Both the position numbers and the translations under genes were made by a program. From Cantharellus purpuraceus (lineage: Eukaryota; Basidiomycota; Agaricomycetes; Cantharellales; Hydnaceae), in NCBI GenBank assembly GCA_025174535.1, contig JALBUN010000017.1, positions 1 through 64,000 of the forward strand: DNA of 64,000 nucleotides, in the 5' to 3' direction. Of this stretch, positions 11,318-23,021 are shown one piece after another. Below the pieces are notes generated by a model, which had not been told where the DNA came from, ran no database searches, and saw nothing but the letters and a program-made list of their open reading frames with translations. The first letter of the stretch is position 1, and every line of letters begins with the position of its first letter.

Positions 11318-13713
11318 ATGACAGTGTTCGAGCTGCGAGGCAGAGGGTTGACTTGGGCTATAACAGGTGTGATTGGCATACTGGTCTTCACTTTAGGTTA
11401 CTCATATGCTTGTGCGGCGTAGCCTGCTGCGCTACAGGTATGTGCATTTTCGGGAAGTGCCTGCCTGTCAGCTGCAAAGCCATCACTCAGGGTTCCTGCT
11501 GCAGGGATATGATCAAGGTGTCATGTCTGGGATCGTGAGCAACTACGTTACTAGATTAGCCTCACGTGTTATACGGCTACTTTAGATCGGGGCAGACAAC
11601 CAATTCGGACGTGATTTCAACCATCCTAACCCAACAACACAAGGAACCATTGTAAGCAAGGCCACAGGATGCGTAGAAACTGGAGTTGATGGTACCTTTT
11701 CCACAAGGTCGCGATATACGACATTGGGTGTGCTCTAGGCTCGATAGCAACATTCGTATTTGGAGAATGTATCGGTCGGACGCGCACTCTCATGACAGGA
11801 GCTTCCATCATGCTTATCGGAACCGTGGGCATGATCATTTATCAGTGTCCTCTGACTATTGACATCATTTAGGCAATCTTGACCAGCTCGACCACACGGG
11901 CGCAGTTGATTGTAGGCAGAATCGTGACTGGATTTGTCAGCACCTTATAGCTGTATATTGTATGGCCTTTTGACGATCGCATGGTCAGGGAAATGGCTGT
12001 AATTCATCGTCCATACCAGTTTACCAGTCGGAAACTGTAAACGGCACCGTGCGTGGAGCACTAGTATGCTTAGATTGTGCGATCACAATTGTTGGGCTAG
12101 TCATTGTATGTGAATTATCAAAGTCTTTTACCCATCTTCTACAAACATATACAGGCGTATTGGCTTGATTATGGTTTAGACCTCGTAAGTGGGCCAGTCC
12201 AGTGGAGGCTCCCCATCGGTTAGTTCCTCATTTGAGGGTTTAGTAGGTTAATTGATACGGGAAAATAGGTTTCCAGGCTACGTTTGCGTTGGTTTTGCTC
12301 CTGCAAGCATGGGCACTTCCGGATTCTCCTCGCTGGCTCCTTGCCCATGGACGCGAAGCAGAAGCTGTCAACATCTTGGCTCGACTTGCGGACGAGGCAG
12401 AGGATTCACCTTCAGTTTTGCAGAAGAAGCGGGAAATAGAGAGCTCCATTGAGCTTGAAAGTGCAGGCGGTGGGTCGTCCTTCGACCTACAGCAAAGTGG
12501 AGGTATCATTAGTGCCGTCACAGGTCCTTTCAGGTACTCAGAACTCCTGGAAAATGGGAAGATTGGGAATTTTCGACGAATCCTTTTGTGTGCTGGAATT
12601 CAAGCAATGCAAGTCAGTATTTTTCCGCGGGGTCATGTATCAAACTGATGACTCTTTCCTTTCAGCAATTCTCTGGGCATGTGATTCTCATTGACTCTGC
12701 CAACTCTGTAGACTGACCATAAAAGCTGTATTACTCAATAGAGCAAACATGATAAAGTCAGTGCTGTGCCTACTCACCCGGATCTGCAGCATACGTATTC
12801 ACTGTTACCCAACTTTCCTATCAGTTATTTAGCGCCAGTTGTTTACCAGAACGCAATGGGTCTCTCACGGCAACTCTCTCTGATTCTAGGTGGGGCAACT
12901 GCAGTGACTTTCCTTGTCGGATCTATAATTCCTATCTGGGTGCGTCCTCAGCTATGTTATGTATTACCCTAATGGCACAGGTCTGCAGATTATTGACCGA
13001 TATGGACGTCGACCTATTCTCATGCTATCCTCTGGTGGCCTCTGTTTCTGCTTCTCGATGACCGCAATTTTGCTGTCCTTAGGCACAAAGTCGACTGCCT
13101 TTGGTGCCACTGCAATGATTTTCTTATTTCAGATCTGTCTAGGCATCGGGTTCTTGCCAATTGTGCGCCTTTCGTATCTACCCAATGTTCAAATTTAACA
13201 GTAGCAACCTTTGTAGCCGTGGCTATATCCTGCAGAGGTACCGAGCATGCCTACTTCGTTGATATGCATTTCACACTGATTGAGAATATCTCTAGATCTC
13301 TACAACACGCATTCGCGCACGCGGCGGTGCGGTATCCAGCTTTGCAAATTGGATGAGTACTTTTGTAATTGTCCAGATCACCCCGCCCGCGATTGCCAAC
13401 ATCAGCTGGCGCGTATTCATCATTTTTGCGATTTTGAATGCACTGTGGCTGCCCATTATATATCTTTTCTTCCCTGAGACAAAGGCGAGTTATCATTAAT
13501 ACCCTAAATCGTGAAGTCAGTCTGTTTTCTCACTCCCCGAATACGTGTATCCGATTGCAGGGATTGGAGTTGGAAGATATTGATCACATATTCGAGAAAG
13601 GCGGAATAAAAGGTGGGGTGTGGGATGCGAAAGGCGGTATGACGGTGCAGAGGGGAGTGCATGCAGAGACGGGTGCAAAGGAGTCCTCAGAGAAAGGGGA
13701 AGTGTGCATTTAA
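11318..13713 (+). CDS. MFS sugar transporter (sugar porter family), 16 exons
   Basis: The spliced protein is about 514 aa with sugar-porter motifs in order: GYDQGVMSG near the N terminus, GRIVTGFGNG, IPVYQSET, PDSPRWLL, VVYQNAMG, RYGRRPI, GIGFLPIPWLYPAEIS and FFPETKG near the end. It should import hexoses or xylo-sugars with protons at the plasma membrane. Exons: 11318-11368, 11423-11437, 11505-11534, 11586-11651, 11708-11824, 11873-11935, 11989-12105, 12155-12218, 12269-12612, 12666-12676, 12742-12756, 12825-12939, 12989-13162, 13217-13237, 13296-13484, 13561-13713 (1545 nt, open). Four exons are 11-21 nt. Introns 10 and 15 start with GC rather than GT. The first three exons are the least certain part, because the usual FG before YDQG is absent. 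It follows the xylanase in tandem, hinting at uptake of its products. Confidence 0.9.
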
Positions 13714-13915
13714 ACTGGGTTGGGGGAATGCAATTATGTGAGTGACTCGTTGCGTTGATAAGTATCATATTTTAAGAGAACTTTTTGGAATACAGGAACA
13801 AGAAGTCTTCAACCACTTACTTGCCAAGTCAGCAAGTGGGTTGATGAGTTACATAGTACAGGGATAAGAGACTGTCGATTGCGTCGCACGATTGCACGGC
13901 AAGAGATATTTAACC

Positions 13916-14753
13916 TTAACCGCGGTGATGGTGGTGGTGGTGGTTGTGACGATGATGTTCTTCTTCATACCCCTGCTCGTATCCTTGTGCTGGGTAGCCT
14001 CCATAGCCTTGTGCTGGGTAGCCTTGTGCTGGGTAGCCTTGTGCCGGGTAGCCTTGTGCCGGGTAGCCTCCATAGTCCTGCTGGCCTTGATAAAATTGCT
14101 GCGGTGGTGGCTGCGGATACCCTTGGGGAGGTGGGTAGTATCCTCCGGGGGGCGGCGGCTGTGGGTATCCTCCACCGCCGTACCCGTACGCTGCATACCC
14201 TCCGTGCCCCTGTGCACCCCACGGCACACCTCCCCCATAATTATATTCTTCAGCGTATCCACCCTGAGCCTGCGCATACTCCCAACCGGTTCCACCGCCG
14301 TATCTATGGGCAGCGAGATCATGCGCTTGTCTCTCGGCCAGCTTCTTAGCCTTATGACGGTCGATCCAGTCCATGCCTTTCGTCTCAACGAGCTTGTCAA
14401 CCTCCGCAGCTGCGATGCCCGCAAGGATTTCCTATGTGTGAAGCAAGGTTAGATACTGTTTGAGGAGTGTAATTCGAAGGGTGAACCTTCATGAGCGCAT
14501 GGGATGGTTGGTGACCGGTGGCGCGAAGGTGAGACTCATAGGCCCTCATTGCGGCAAATCCAGCTGCACCAGCAATAGCTGTTAAGAAACATTATCAACT
14601 TGGCGCTCGCAAATGGTCTAGGGTGAAGATACCTTCGTGTGTAAAACTGGCTTTGTGGTGCGGATGAATTTGTTCAGTATGATAGATTTGCTGATAGTGA
14701 TTATGGGCATCGTCGTGTCCAAAGCTAGAGAATGAGCTCAGGAGGGCATCCAT
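13916..14753 (-). CDS. CipC-like protein (DUF3759) with Gly/Tyr/Pro/Gln repeats and His tail
   Basis: Three exons on the minus strand (14753-14633, 14578-14487, 14431-13916; 729 nt) give 242 aa. The first ~100 residues carry the CipC/DUF3759 pattern: HHKASFTHEAIAGAAGFAAM, then HALMKEILAGIAAAEVDKL and VETKGMDWIDRHKAKK. CipC proteins are small fungal proteins of unclear function, reported as induced by concanamycin or other stress. The second half is low-complexity: Gly/Tyr-rich segments, Pro/Gln-rich runs, five GYPAQ units and a C terminus of nearly all histidines, which could bind metal. Such a long tail is unusual for the family, whose members are often about 110-130 aa. The gene converges on the sugar transporter, 200 bp away. 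Confidence 0.88.
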
Positions 14754-17674
14754 GGTGTCTGAAGTCAAGGAAGGGGGAAACTGGGGTACTTTGAATGTCG
14801 GCCGTCTTGTGCCCTTCTTATGTCGAACCTTTGGGCGTTAGCTAAGCCATTTCGAGAACATGCTGACGTCACCAGAATGGGATCTGCCCTGGAAACAGGT
14901 TTTAGGCTATGCTACTGTGGCGGAAGCGCAGTTTCTCCACTGTGTAGATGCCAGCGGATCACCGGTATGCTGCAAGGCTATAACCAGTGGGCGTGTCTAA
15001 ACTTTGGTGACATTCCTGTGCAAGCCGTTTTCAACACACCCTAACGCATTGTTTTCCCAAGGTCCTTGGACTCCACAACAACATGACACGCCATAGAATG
15101 CTATGGACACGGTTGACATCTCCAGCCAGGGGATTTGAGAAGAATGTAAATAGACGAGACAATTCATGTGTCGAAACGTGCATCAAATGAACTGATACCC
15201 AGCCTCGGAGGACTCTATGCATATCATGATATATGTTAATCCTAACGGTATTGCTTCATTCCAACTTCCTACTGAGTGCACAGGCGTGATTTCATCGTGT
15301 CCGCCTGGAGCCCCGCGCAACATCGGAAGATCTGCTCTCCAGGAGCATTGTCAAATCCATGAAACAATCTCTCCCATTGGCCACCAATGTTTTGTAAAGG
15401 TGTGGCGAATATGGTCTATGTTGATATGAGTGATGATGACTAGATAATTGCCCCTATGGTTTTAGCAGCCCATGCTTCCTCTCCTTCCCACCTAAGCCTG
15501 TACAAACACTTGATAGATGGCGATGTTTGTCGTCAGGTAAGCTGTCTGTATGATACTTACAGATATATTCAATCCCACCACAATCATTCTAGCTACATGG
15601 GATGGGGTTGGAGACTCCGAGCTCAAGAATTGCGGCCCGATGTTGGTGCATAATATTTACAACCTTTTAAATGTGGAGCTTTCAACGCGTTCAGTGAGTA
15701 CAATCCAGCCACATACGCCGGTGTCAGTCAGTTCATACGTTATGTATACACATTCTTCCCACGTGTAAATTACAAGACGATAGGAGGACCATTATGCTTC
15801 AGCATAGGTACGTTGTACCTTCATGTCCGGATTTGACTCTATTCATTCAGATTGTAATACTATTCGATACGCTATAGGCAACTCGGCATGTCCTCGTCAA
15901 TGTTCACAGCTCTTGCTCCTGCCAGCTGTCCCCCCTAGCTCAGGGAGAGCCTGCCTGTCAACGTATCGTGACTGTCAAATTTGCGAGTATATAAGATTAC
16001 CCATCAGAGCGCTTGGAGGCCGAGCCACAACGCCACCTAGTATATATGTAAGCACCTACTGGCTCGTGCATGCTGCGCACGGCAGTCGCTAACTCAAACT
16101 TCGTCGGTTACATATATGGCGGCGTAAGCAATTGGCCGATTGTACCTCTGGAATTCTGTTTCGTGGCCTGAAATGTGTTCTTGCCTCCACATGTTACCAA
16201 GATGGCTATTGAGTAGGTCACTGAGAATTTTCATTCATTCACCTCAAAAGGGTGCTGTTAAGATGTCTTCGGGCATACATAGATGGTCCTGAAGTGGTGA
16301 GTGATGTCAGCATGGCTGGGCGAAGATATTGCCCTAAGGGGGGGGGGAAGGGATGAGCATGTCTTAACCGGTGTCTTCATCATAATCTTTTGCTTACATT
16401 ACTCCTCCCTAGCTCGGTGAGACAGTCTTCAATGGCTACCAATGGGCCCCCACTTCTTTAGACCTCATCCAAACATCAACATATAACCCTCTCCCCGCAT
16501 CGGTTAGCTCTCACACCTCTAACAATAAGTTTCATTAATGTGACTGTGTCATCGCACACACTAGAAGTCACATTGCAATGTCACACTCCCCAGCTCTATT
16601 GTCCTTGCCATCTTTGCTGTGGAGGGGTTCGATGCATGCACTGCTAGTACGACTATGACGCCTGAGTTTGAAAGTGTCTAAAGGTGTGTCCGGGTTACAA
16701 CAACTGGCATCGGGCCATTTCAAGTTGCCTGTAACGCGTCGCACAAGTTAGTCGTGGCTGCTTCCCTCTGTGCATTGGCCTGCTTCTGCTTCTGTGCAGT
16801 GGGTACTGGTGATATACTCCGTGAATGCATCATGGCCAGACGTCTCTCTGTTTGAATAACACCCTGATAAGCTAAGCAAGGAGTGGCATAGCATGATGTC
16901 TTCAACGTATGGACATGGAGCTTTATGGCTTGGGCATCATTCTACTCTAGCATATGAATACGTCGCGCATGATGTGATTTACCTGGGCTCAGCGCTCAGC
17001 AACAACAGTTACCCGGACCCGGCTTGGAGTGAGTGGCTTACCATGATGCAGGGTGCCTCTGGAGCTTGTTGCGAATGTCGGGTCCACCCATATCCAATGC
17101 AGAAGACGACTTACCGCTCTATGAGTGTCGCCTGCTACTTTCGCCGAGCGAGCGATCACGCGGATCGATATTGGCGCACTATGACTCCTTCCGACCTGGC
17201 GCATCCAACATGTGACAGAATAAACCAATGGATTTCCCGCTATCATTTAAGGATAGCCATGGTTGCTCTTCTGAATATTGGACATCATTTGAAGGATCCA
17301 GGGGTCACATGGCAATTATCAGAACATTATAGTTAAAAGCTATGCACGACGAATGGTGGAGTACGGGTTGGTCATCTTTCCAGACGAGGAGGGAGAGGAA
17401 CGTCTGACTCCACCCTAGGCACTCAGCTGACACGTGCCGATGGATTGTGTGTGACGCCCGTGGCATCGGAGAGCCTGCTTTAAAGGTGACCTAAGCTGGG
17501 AAAAGCGAAGCCAGTTGGAGCCAGCCCACGAATACCCGTGATCAATACTTCAACAGATGAATCGGAGGATGACAAAAAGCGCTGACATAATGCCGATGGC
17601 AATGGGCGCACGGTTCGCGACAGCAGTACAGAATCATATAAATGGCCCAGTGACTTGAAGAACATCCCCCTAAA
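14754..17674. other. 2.9-kb gene-poor interval with decayed coding traces
   Basis: No intact gene was found. Plus-strand fragments near 15575-15810 read like real protein (for example EYNPATYAGVSQFIRY and FFPRVNYKTIGG, before a GT donor), and further fragments follow to about 16200, but stops and frame shifts prevent a full model. I suspect a decayed membrane transporter but cannot name it. A 147-codon ORF at 16893-17336 (+) has no recognisable domain. A run of nine G lies near 16339. Confidence 0.3.
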
Positions 17675-19056
17675 ATGTCTCTTCCCGCCAAAGTTCAAGT
17701 ATTGATAGTGGGTGCGGGACCGACTGGTCTCGTCGCAGCACTCACGCTAGCTGAGCGTGGTCTACAAGTAGCCATCGTCGACTCGTCACTACGCAATTCG
17801 AATGGATCGCGTGCTGCAGTCGTGCACGCGCATACATTGGAGGTACCTCTCTATGAACCCAACCCTTGCATATAAAAGCTAATTTTGAACCGATGTTAGG
17901 TCCTACACTCGGCTACCGCAAAGCTGCTCATAGAGAGTGGGACTTGTTGCGACAGGGTGTTGCTTCGCGGATCAACGAACAAGATTCTGGAAGTTGACCT
18001 ATTCCAGCTACGCGATGAAACCGAATTCCCGTTCTCATTGCTAATTCCACAACATGAAGTGGAGAGGATCTTCAGGGAGCGGCTTGCATCCCAGGGCATC
18101 CACATTTTTAGAAATCAGACCACAGTTGGGTTAAGAGAGAATGACCACGGCGGAGTGGACGTGTCTTTTGAGGATGGGAGTGTCGTCAACACCCAATATG
18201 TAGTTGGCGCAGACGGTTCGCGTTCAACGGTTTGTCTCATCCCACCCTTGCACGCTGTCACGGCCTCTCAAACACGGCCTTGCTGCAGATACGCCGCCTC
18301 ATGGGAATCGAATTCGTAGACCCACACACCGGCATTTCCTACGATGATAGGGCTGCCCCTCCCTCCTTCCACATTGTCCTTGCCGATGCCTACCTCGACG
18401 AGCCTCTTCCTGACACAATCCCTCGAGACAGTCCATCTATCCATCTAAACAAGTTTATGCTCCTCCTCCCGCTTCGCGAGAAGAAGAGCTCCGAATCCGA
18501 AGGCACGCCGTTCTGGCGGATCGCATGCATACTGCCTGTAGGCGAACCCAAGCCACCGAAAACACCCTCCCTGGAGTATCTCCAGCAGATACTAGACGCC
18601 CGAAACCCGTGGAGCACCAGAATAACTATTTCGTCAGTCCTCACAGCATCAAGTTATAGGGTACGGGCCGCGGTGGCGGACACCTACTTCCATAAACTAG
18701 GAGATGGGAATATTCTCCTAGCGGGTGACTCGGCACACGTTCATTCTCCAGCAGGTGGCCAGGGGATGAACCTAGGGATCTGTGACGCAGTTGCTGTCGC
18801 ACATGCCATCCAGTCGCATTCAGAGTCAAGAGATTCTGAGCAGAAAGATAACATCCTTCGACAATATGCCGAAACGCGTCGAAGAACAGGTATAAAGGTA
18901 ATCGGCCTAACTAAGGGTTTAACGACCCTTGTCAATGCTGGGTCAGGTTGGCGGAGGATCGTCAGGAACCTAATTCTGCGGATAGTGTCTTATCTGCCAT
19001 TTGTGAACAGGGTTGCGGCATGGAGGCTATCTGGCCTGGGAAATCGAGATAGCTAG
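17675..19056 (+). CDS. FAD-dependent aromatic-ring hydroxylase-type monooxygenase
   Basis: Three exons (17675-17842, 17900-18229, 18289-19056; 1266 nt) give 421 aa. The dinucleotide-binding motif GAGPTG is at residues 13-18, the GADGSRS motif near 159-165, and the FAD ribityl-binding GDSAHVHSPAGGQGMN starts near 312. This is the PF01494 (phenol hydroxylase/PheA/TfdB-like) group of flavoprotein monooxygenases, which use NAD(P)H and oxygen to hydroxylate aromatic or polyketide substrates. The enzyme lacks the C-terminal thioredoxin-like domain of true phenol hydroxylases. No transporter or synthase neighbours point to a specific pathway, so the substrate is unknown. The start is the first ATG of the frame, directly before the flavin motif. 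Confidence 0.92.
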
Positions 19057-19778
19057 CCACCCACCGAGTTGTCTGTGTCTTGTACAACACTAGTATAATA
19101 GCACAATGGAATAATAAGTAGACTGGCATGTAACCATAAAGTCGTACAGTATATGACAGCTCTGAAACGCCAAAGGGAGCCACAAAAATCAATTAGTCAA
19201 AGTCTCACCAGAATTGTCTGTGAGCGCAAGGAATAGTACCGATCATAGCTGCCTCAAAAGATGGAGGAAGATGATCAAAAGGGTAACAGACGTATGTCGC
19301 GCAGAGCATGTAGTTTCCAGGTAAGGAGGCCTATCATCCATATGGCGCCTAGTATCCAAGTTGCCAAAGCGTGTAAGGACCAGGAACGCGGAAGGCTTTA
19401 TCACAGCTGGATTAGCAAGCCATCTTATTTGCGCGAATCTGCATGTGCACCATATATCACTGCTCGACCGCAAGTCGACAAGCATTAGATGCATTCCAGC
19501 CCTGGTAGTCCTGTGTGAAAAGCAGGTCGCCGGGGAAATATAATGGGTGATGTCGGCGTGCCGAAGTGAACCGTGGTTTTTTGGTTGCTACACTGGAGCA
19601 TACGCACAGCTTTTCCTCGGGGTAAGTAGTAGTCGAGTCACAGAGCTGAGTGACCTGCGTGACGGGTCACTGACTCACTGCATTGAACACGTCAGCAGCG
19701 CGGTACCGTAAACAGTTTTTTAAATACTGACAGCAAAAGGAAAACTACAACGACAAAGTACATCACAACTTAAACTTG
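19057..19778. other. Interval between monooxygenase and F-box gene
   Basis: No gene recognised. Overlapping ORFs at 19243-19494 occur on both strands without family features. The last 200 bp should hold the F-box gene promoter; a tract of short GTCAC/GAGTCAC motifs lies at 19633-19675. Confidence 0.4.
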
Positions 19779-21319
19779 ATGGCTTTACACAGCCAAATCC
19801 ATAGAAGACTTACTTTGGACATACTTCCCGAAGACATTATCCTGAGTGTCCTAGCTTATTTGAATATTGCATCTATAGCTAGTCTTTCACAGACTTGTCG
19901 CGTCCTTCATGCTATAGTGAGTGACATCATCTTGTACTTACAACTCAATTTAACTAAGAAGGAAACTTTTTTGATCAGGTGGAGGAATGTGGATGGAAGT
20001 TTTACGCATTAGAACACCCTCTACCCTGCCAGAGTCTTACTCTCGCCCTCGAAAATCACCAATGGTCGATGCGCGACCTCTTGCGTCATCAAAGAATCGC
20101 ATATCACTCATGGAACAGCCGCAGATTTATATCCCGCCCTCTGAGTCCTGAATGGTCCTCCAAATTTCACCCAGTGATGGCAGTCAGCTCCTCACGCCTA
20201 GTAGTGGCAGCAGGCAATTCATTGTTCTGTTACAAATTCGCACCGCCAATGTTAAAGCGTTCAGAGGCGCCGCGTGTCGTCTTCGAACGCGTGGTGACAT
20301 TTCCCAAAGACGCCAGGAGAGATATCTCTGGCGTCGCATTTGAGCCTGACGGACTAGGTCTCGTGCTGTCATTCGTCCACGGGGCTGTGGGCCGTATGTC
20401 ATTGCCACACTCCTCTGCATCCCTGCCACGGAAACGCGTGTCTGTCAGGGCTCCTGACCTCTCATATTTCCGTGTGCAGGGATACCCGATCCGATCCATG
20501 TCCGTGGTCGGAAAGACGGTCCTTACCCTTGATTCTGCCGGACTTGCCTCTTTGTACTCACTCTCTGACCCAAGTCCGCCTTCGACCTCTAATATCACTG
20601 TCTGCAGCGACTCGTTATCTGCGAGAGGCTGGTCCACACATTTATCCCTCAACTCGTCCGCGGGCTATGCAGTGTTCGGAACGACATCCACGACACCTCT
20701 CGTTGCGCATGCAATCACCGAGTCTGGTATTTCCCCAACCCCCCACGCCATCCTTACAACTACACGTTCGTCCCCCCGCCGCGCAGTCTACTCTATCACA
20801 GGCGCCACATCGTCCGACCAAATCGTCATCTCTGGCTGGTACCACGGGATCATCTGCGTGCACGACCTCCGCCTCCCCTCGCACTCCCATCCCTCCCGGA
20901 GCGGACCTCTCCTAACCCCCGTCCAAACGTTCGAGGACCGGCTCACCCTCTCGCCCATCTATTCAGTCTCCAGCGCCGGCGTTCACATTGCAGCAGGATC
21001 TGCACGAAACAACGTCGTACACCTCTACGATATTCGCTCACCCAGAGCAGGGTGGAGTATCTACCTACCCCAGGTGCAGAGGCAGGGATACGCACAGGGG
21101 CGCTCAATGTCGTCCCCCGTGTACTCGTGTATCCTCGAGAGCACTCGTCTGTGGGCGGCCACCGAATCCCGTCCCTATGTCGTTGATTTCGGAGAGGCCC
21201 ATGAGTGGACATATCCCCCCGTAACAGAGCGGAACATCGGCATGAGGAGGGACCTCTCTGGCACTTTGGGTTGGTATGCTCCTGTATGTGAGCATAGCAT
21301 GTTCAATAGATCCATGTGA
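19779..21319 (+). CDS. F-box protein with C-terminal beta-propeller-like region
   Basis: Two exons (19779-19916 and 19979-21319; 1479 nt) give 492 aa. Residues ~13-46 are an F-box (LPEDIILSVLAYLN, then SLSQTCRVLHAI), which would bind Skp1 in an SCF ubiquitin ligase. The rest has recurring short beta-strand blocks of WD40-like spacing (for example VAFEPDGLGLVLSF, QIVISGWYHGIICVHDLRLP, and NNVVHLYDIRSP), so the substrate-binding part is probably a degenerate WD40 propeller. The intron follows the F-box, as is common for this architecture in basidiomycetes. The substrate is unknown. The start is the only ATG before the F-box in frame. Confidence 0.85.
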
Positions 21320-21672
21320 TGAAATCTACGTGATTGTACCTACTCAACCTGTTCGAACTTTGATGGGTTGATCAATGAATATCACAAAGAAACCCGTTAA
21401 GTCCGATCTGGTTCCAAAAGTCTTACGTTTATTATAAAGGGGTCTTTAGAGACAGACGCATGAGTGGAATATCCCTCGAGAGTACTAGTTGGGACTTCAT
21501 CTAGTCATGGCGATGATGTTTGCTCACGCCATCGGTTGTCTTTACATGTGTACTGTATAACTAATACAGCGAAACAGTCCAACGCTGCCAACTAATCAAG
21601 ACTGACATGATAGTACACAAAACATAGCAAAATGCACGAGCACTCACTCAAAAACACAGCTTATTCAACGCA
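21320..21672. other. Convergent 3' interval
   Basis: 350 bp between the convergent ends of the F-box and REEP genes; it should contain both 3' UTRs. No other feature seen. Confidence 0.5.
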
Positions 21673-23021
21673 TTACTCAGTCTTCACTCGCTCGTACCCG
21701 CTCCCCTGTGGGGATCCTTTGCCCCACCACCACTGCGACCAAGCCGGTAGCCCTGCATCCGGTCCGCCTTGCAAACGCCGGTGCAGTTCTGCAGCTCCAT
21801 CTTCATCACTATCAATCTCGTCTCTCCTAATCTCCTCATACCGCCCCCGCTCATCGCCCGCCGCCGGGAGATATGCAGACGACGCGGGGCGCGGCATGGC
21901 AGAAGATGACGCTGACATCTGCTGCTGCTGTGTCCCGGAGAACGCAGCCGCACCCGCAGCAGTCGTGAGCTGGGGGGTCGGGAATGCCGGAATCGCGTCG
22001 TGATTGGAGGTATGGTCGTGTGGGTTCGGCAGCGGGAGAGTGGAGAGCTCGGCCTCGAGGGCGCGCCGGCGGGCGAGGAGCGCGGCGTCGGGGTGCATGT
22101 CGAGTGCGGACGTTGTCCCCCTTGGGAGCTGGTCCGTCGTCGGAAGCGAAGTGAGGGTCGAAGAGAGGACTGATGTGATGGGATGAGACGTCGAGGGTTG
22201 TGCTTGGGCACGGGTTGGGGACGGGGACGGAGAGTGAGACGGTTGTGCGGTGTTGGACGGAGGAGGATTAAGGAAAGCAGCTAAAGCGGGGCCGTAGGTC
22301 TGCCAGAGTGTGTACGCGAGCTGCATAGGACCAGTGGGTACTGGAGGTGAAGCTGGCTGTTCAGGCCGTTCAGCTCTCTTCCCGGCGCCCGCACCGCTTC
22401 CCGCGAGCTCACGCGTGGCGTCGCCAGTTGTGACGTGGTCCCACAGACCTTTCACGCGCAACATCACCCATCGCCATATTTCCTCTTTGACCCGCCCTAG
22501 AGCGGCGTCGATCTCCACTTCATGCTTGGCGACGAATGGATGCAGGTGCACTTTATAAACGTAAGAGGCTCCGCGGGTCTGTGGCAGGGCGAGGTACAGG
22601 AGAAAGAGAGATTTGAACGTGTGGTAGAAGGGGACCCTGCCGCCATTCCACGCTCTGAGGTTAGCCGGGCTCAGGCGTGGCGAATGATTGCGCGCAGACA
22701 TACCAGCTAACGCTCCACTCGGCAACGTACTCGAGACCGACAATGGTGCCTAGGACGGACCTGATTGAAATGCGACGCATTGAATATTGCAATAATATCA
22801 ACCAATGGATCTGGTGCTCACCAGTACATTAGCCATCGCTCAATGTCCACTTCCGAGGCAGGTCTCTTGGAAAGCGTCTTATAGGACGCATACGCCGGAT
22901 AGACGAACGCTCCGGTTGCACTGCAAAAGCACAAGTGCCGCTAAGGTTGGCTACGTCTAAGCAATTATGTAAAGTAACATCGTATTCACCTGGTTATGCG
23001 AGAAAGGAAATAAAGCAGCAT
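21673..23021 (-). CDS. REEP/Yop1 (TB2/DP1/HVA22) family ER membrane-shaping protein
   Basis: Four minus-strand exons (23021-22990, 22920-22822, 22760-22704, 22636-21673; 1152 nt) give 383 aa. The N-terminal ~115 residues match the TB2/DP1/HVA22 domain: YPAYASYKTLSKRP, ERWLMYWSVLGTIVGLEYVA, WVPFYHTFKSLFLLYLALPQ and the following LHPFVAKHE. Such proteins insert hairpins into the ER membrane and help form tubules. The remaining ~250 residues are rich in Ser, Pro, Thr and Gln and predicted disordered, which is longer than in yeast Yop1 (180 aa) but common in basidiomycete members. The long uninterrupted frame reaching 22743 reads through the last intron; the upstream exons, needed to complete the domain, were found by splice sites in phase. 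Confidence 0.9.

Noticed and set aside
13849..14452. Long plus-strand and minus-strand ORFs over the CipC-like gene
   Set aside because: Shadows of the low-complexity CipC tail; only the minus frame with the DUF3759 motifs is supported.
20230..20915. ORFs inside the F-box gene in other frames
   Set aside because: Shadow frames in GC-rich coding DNA without domains.
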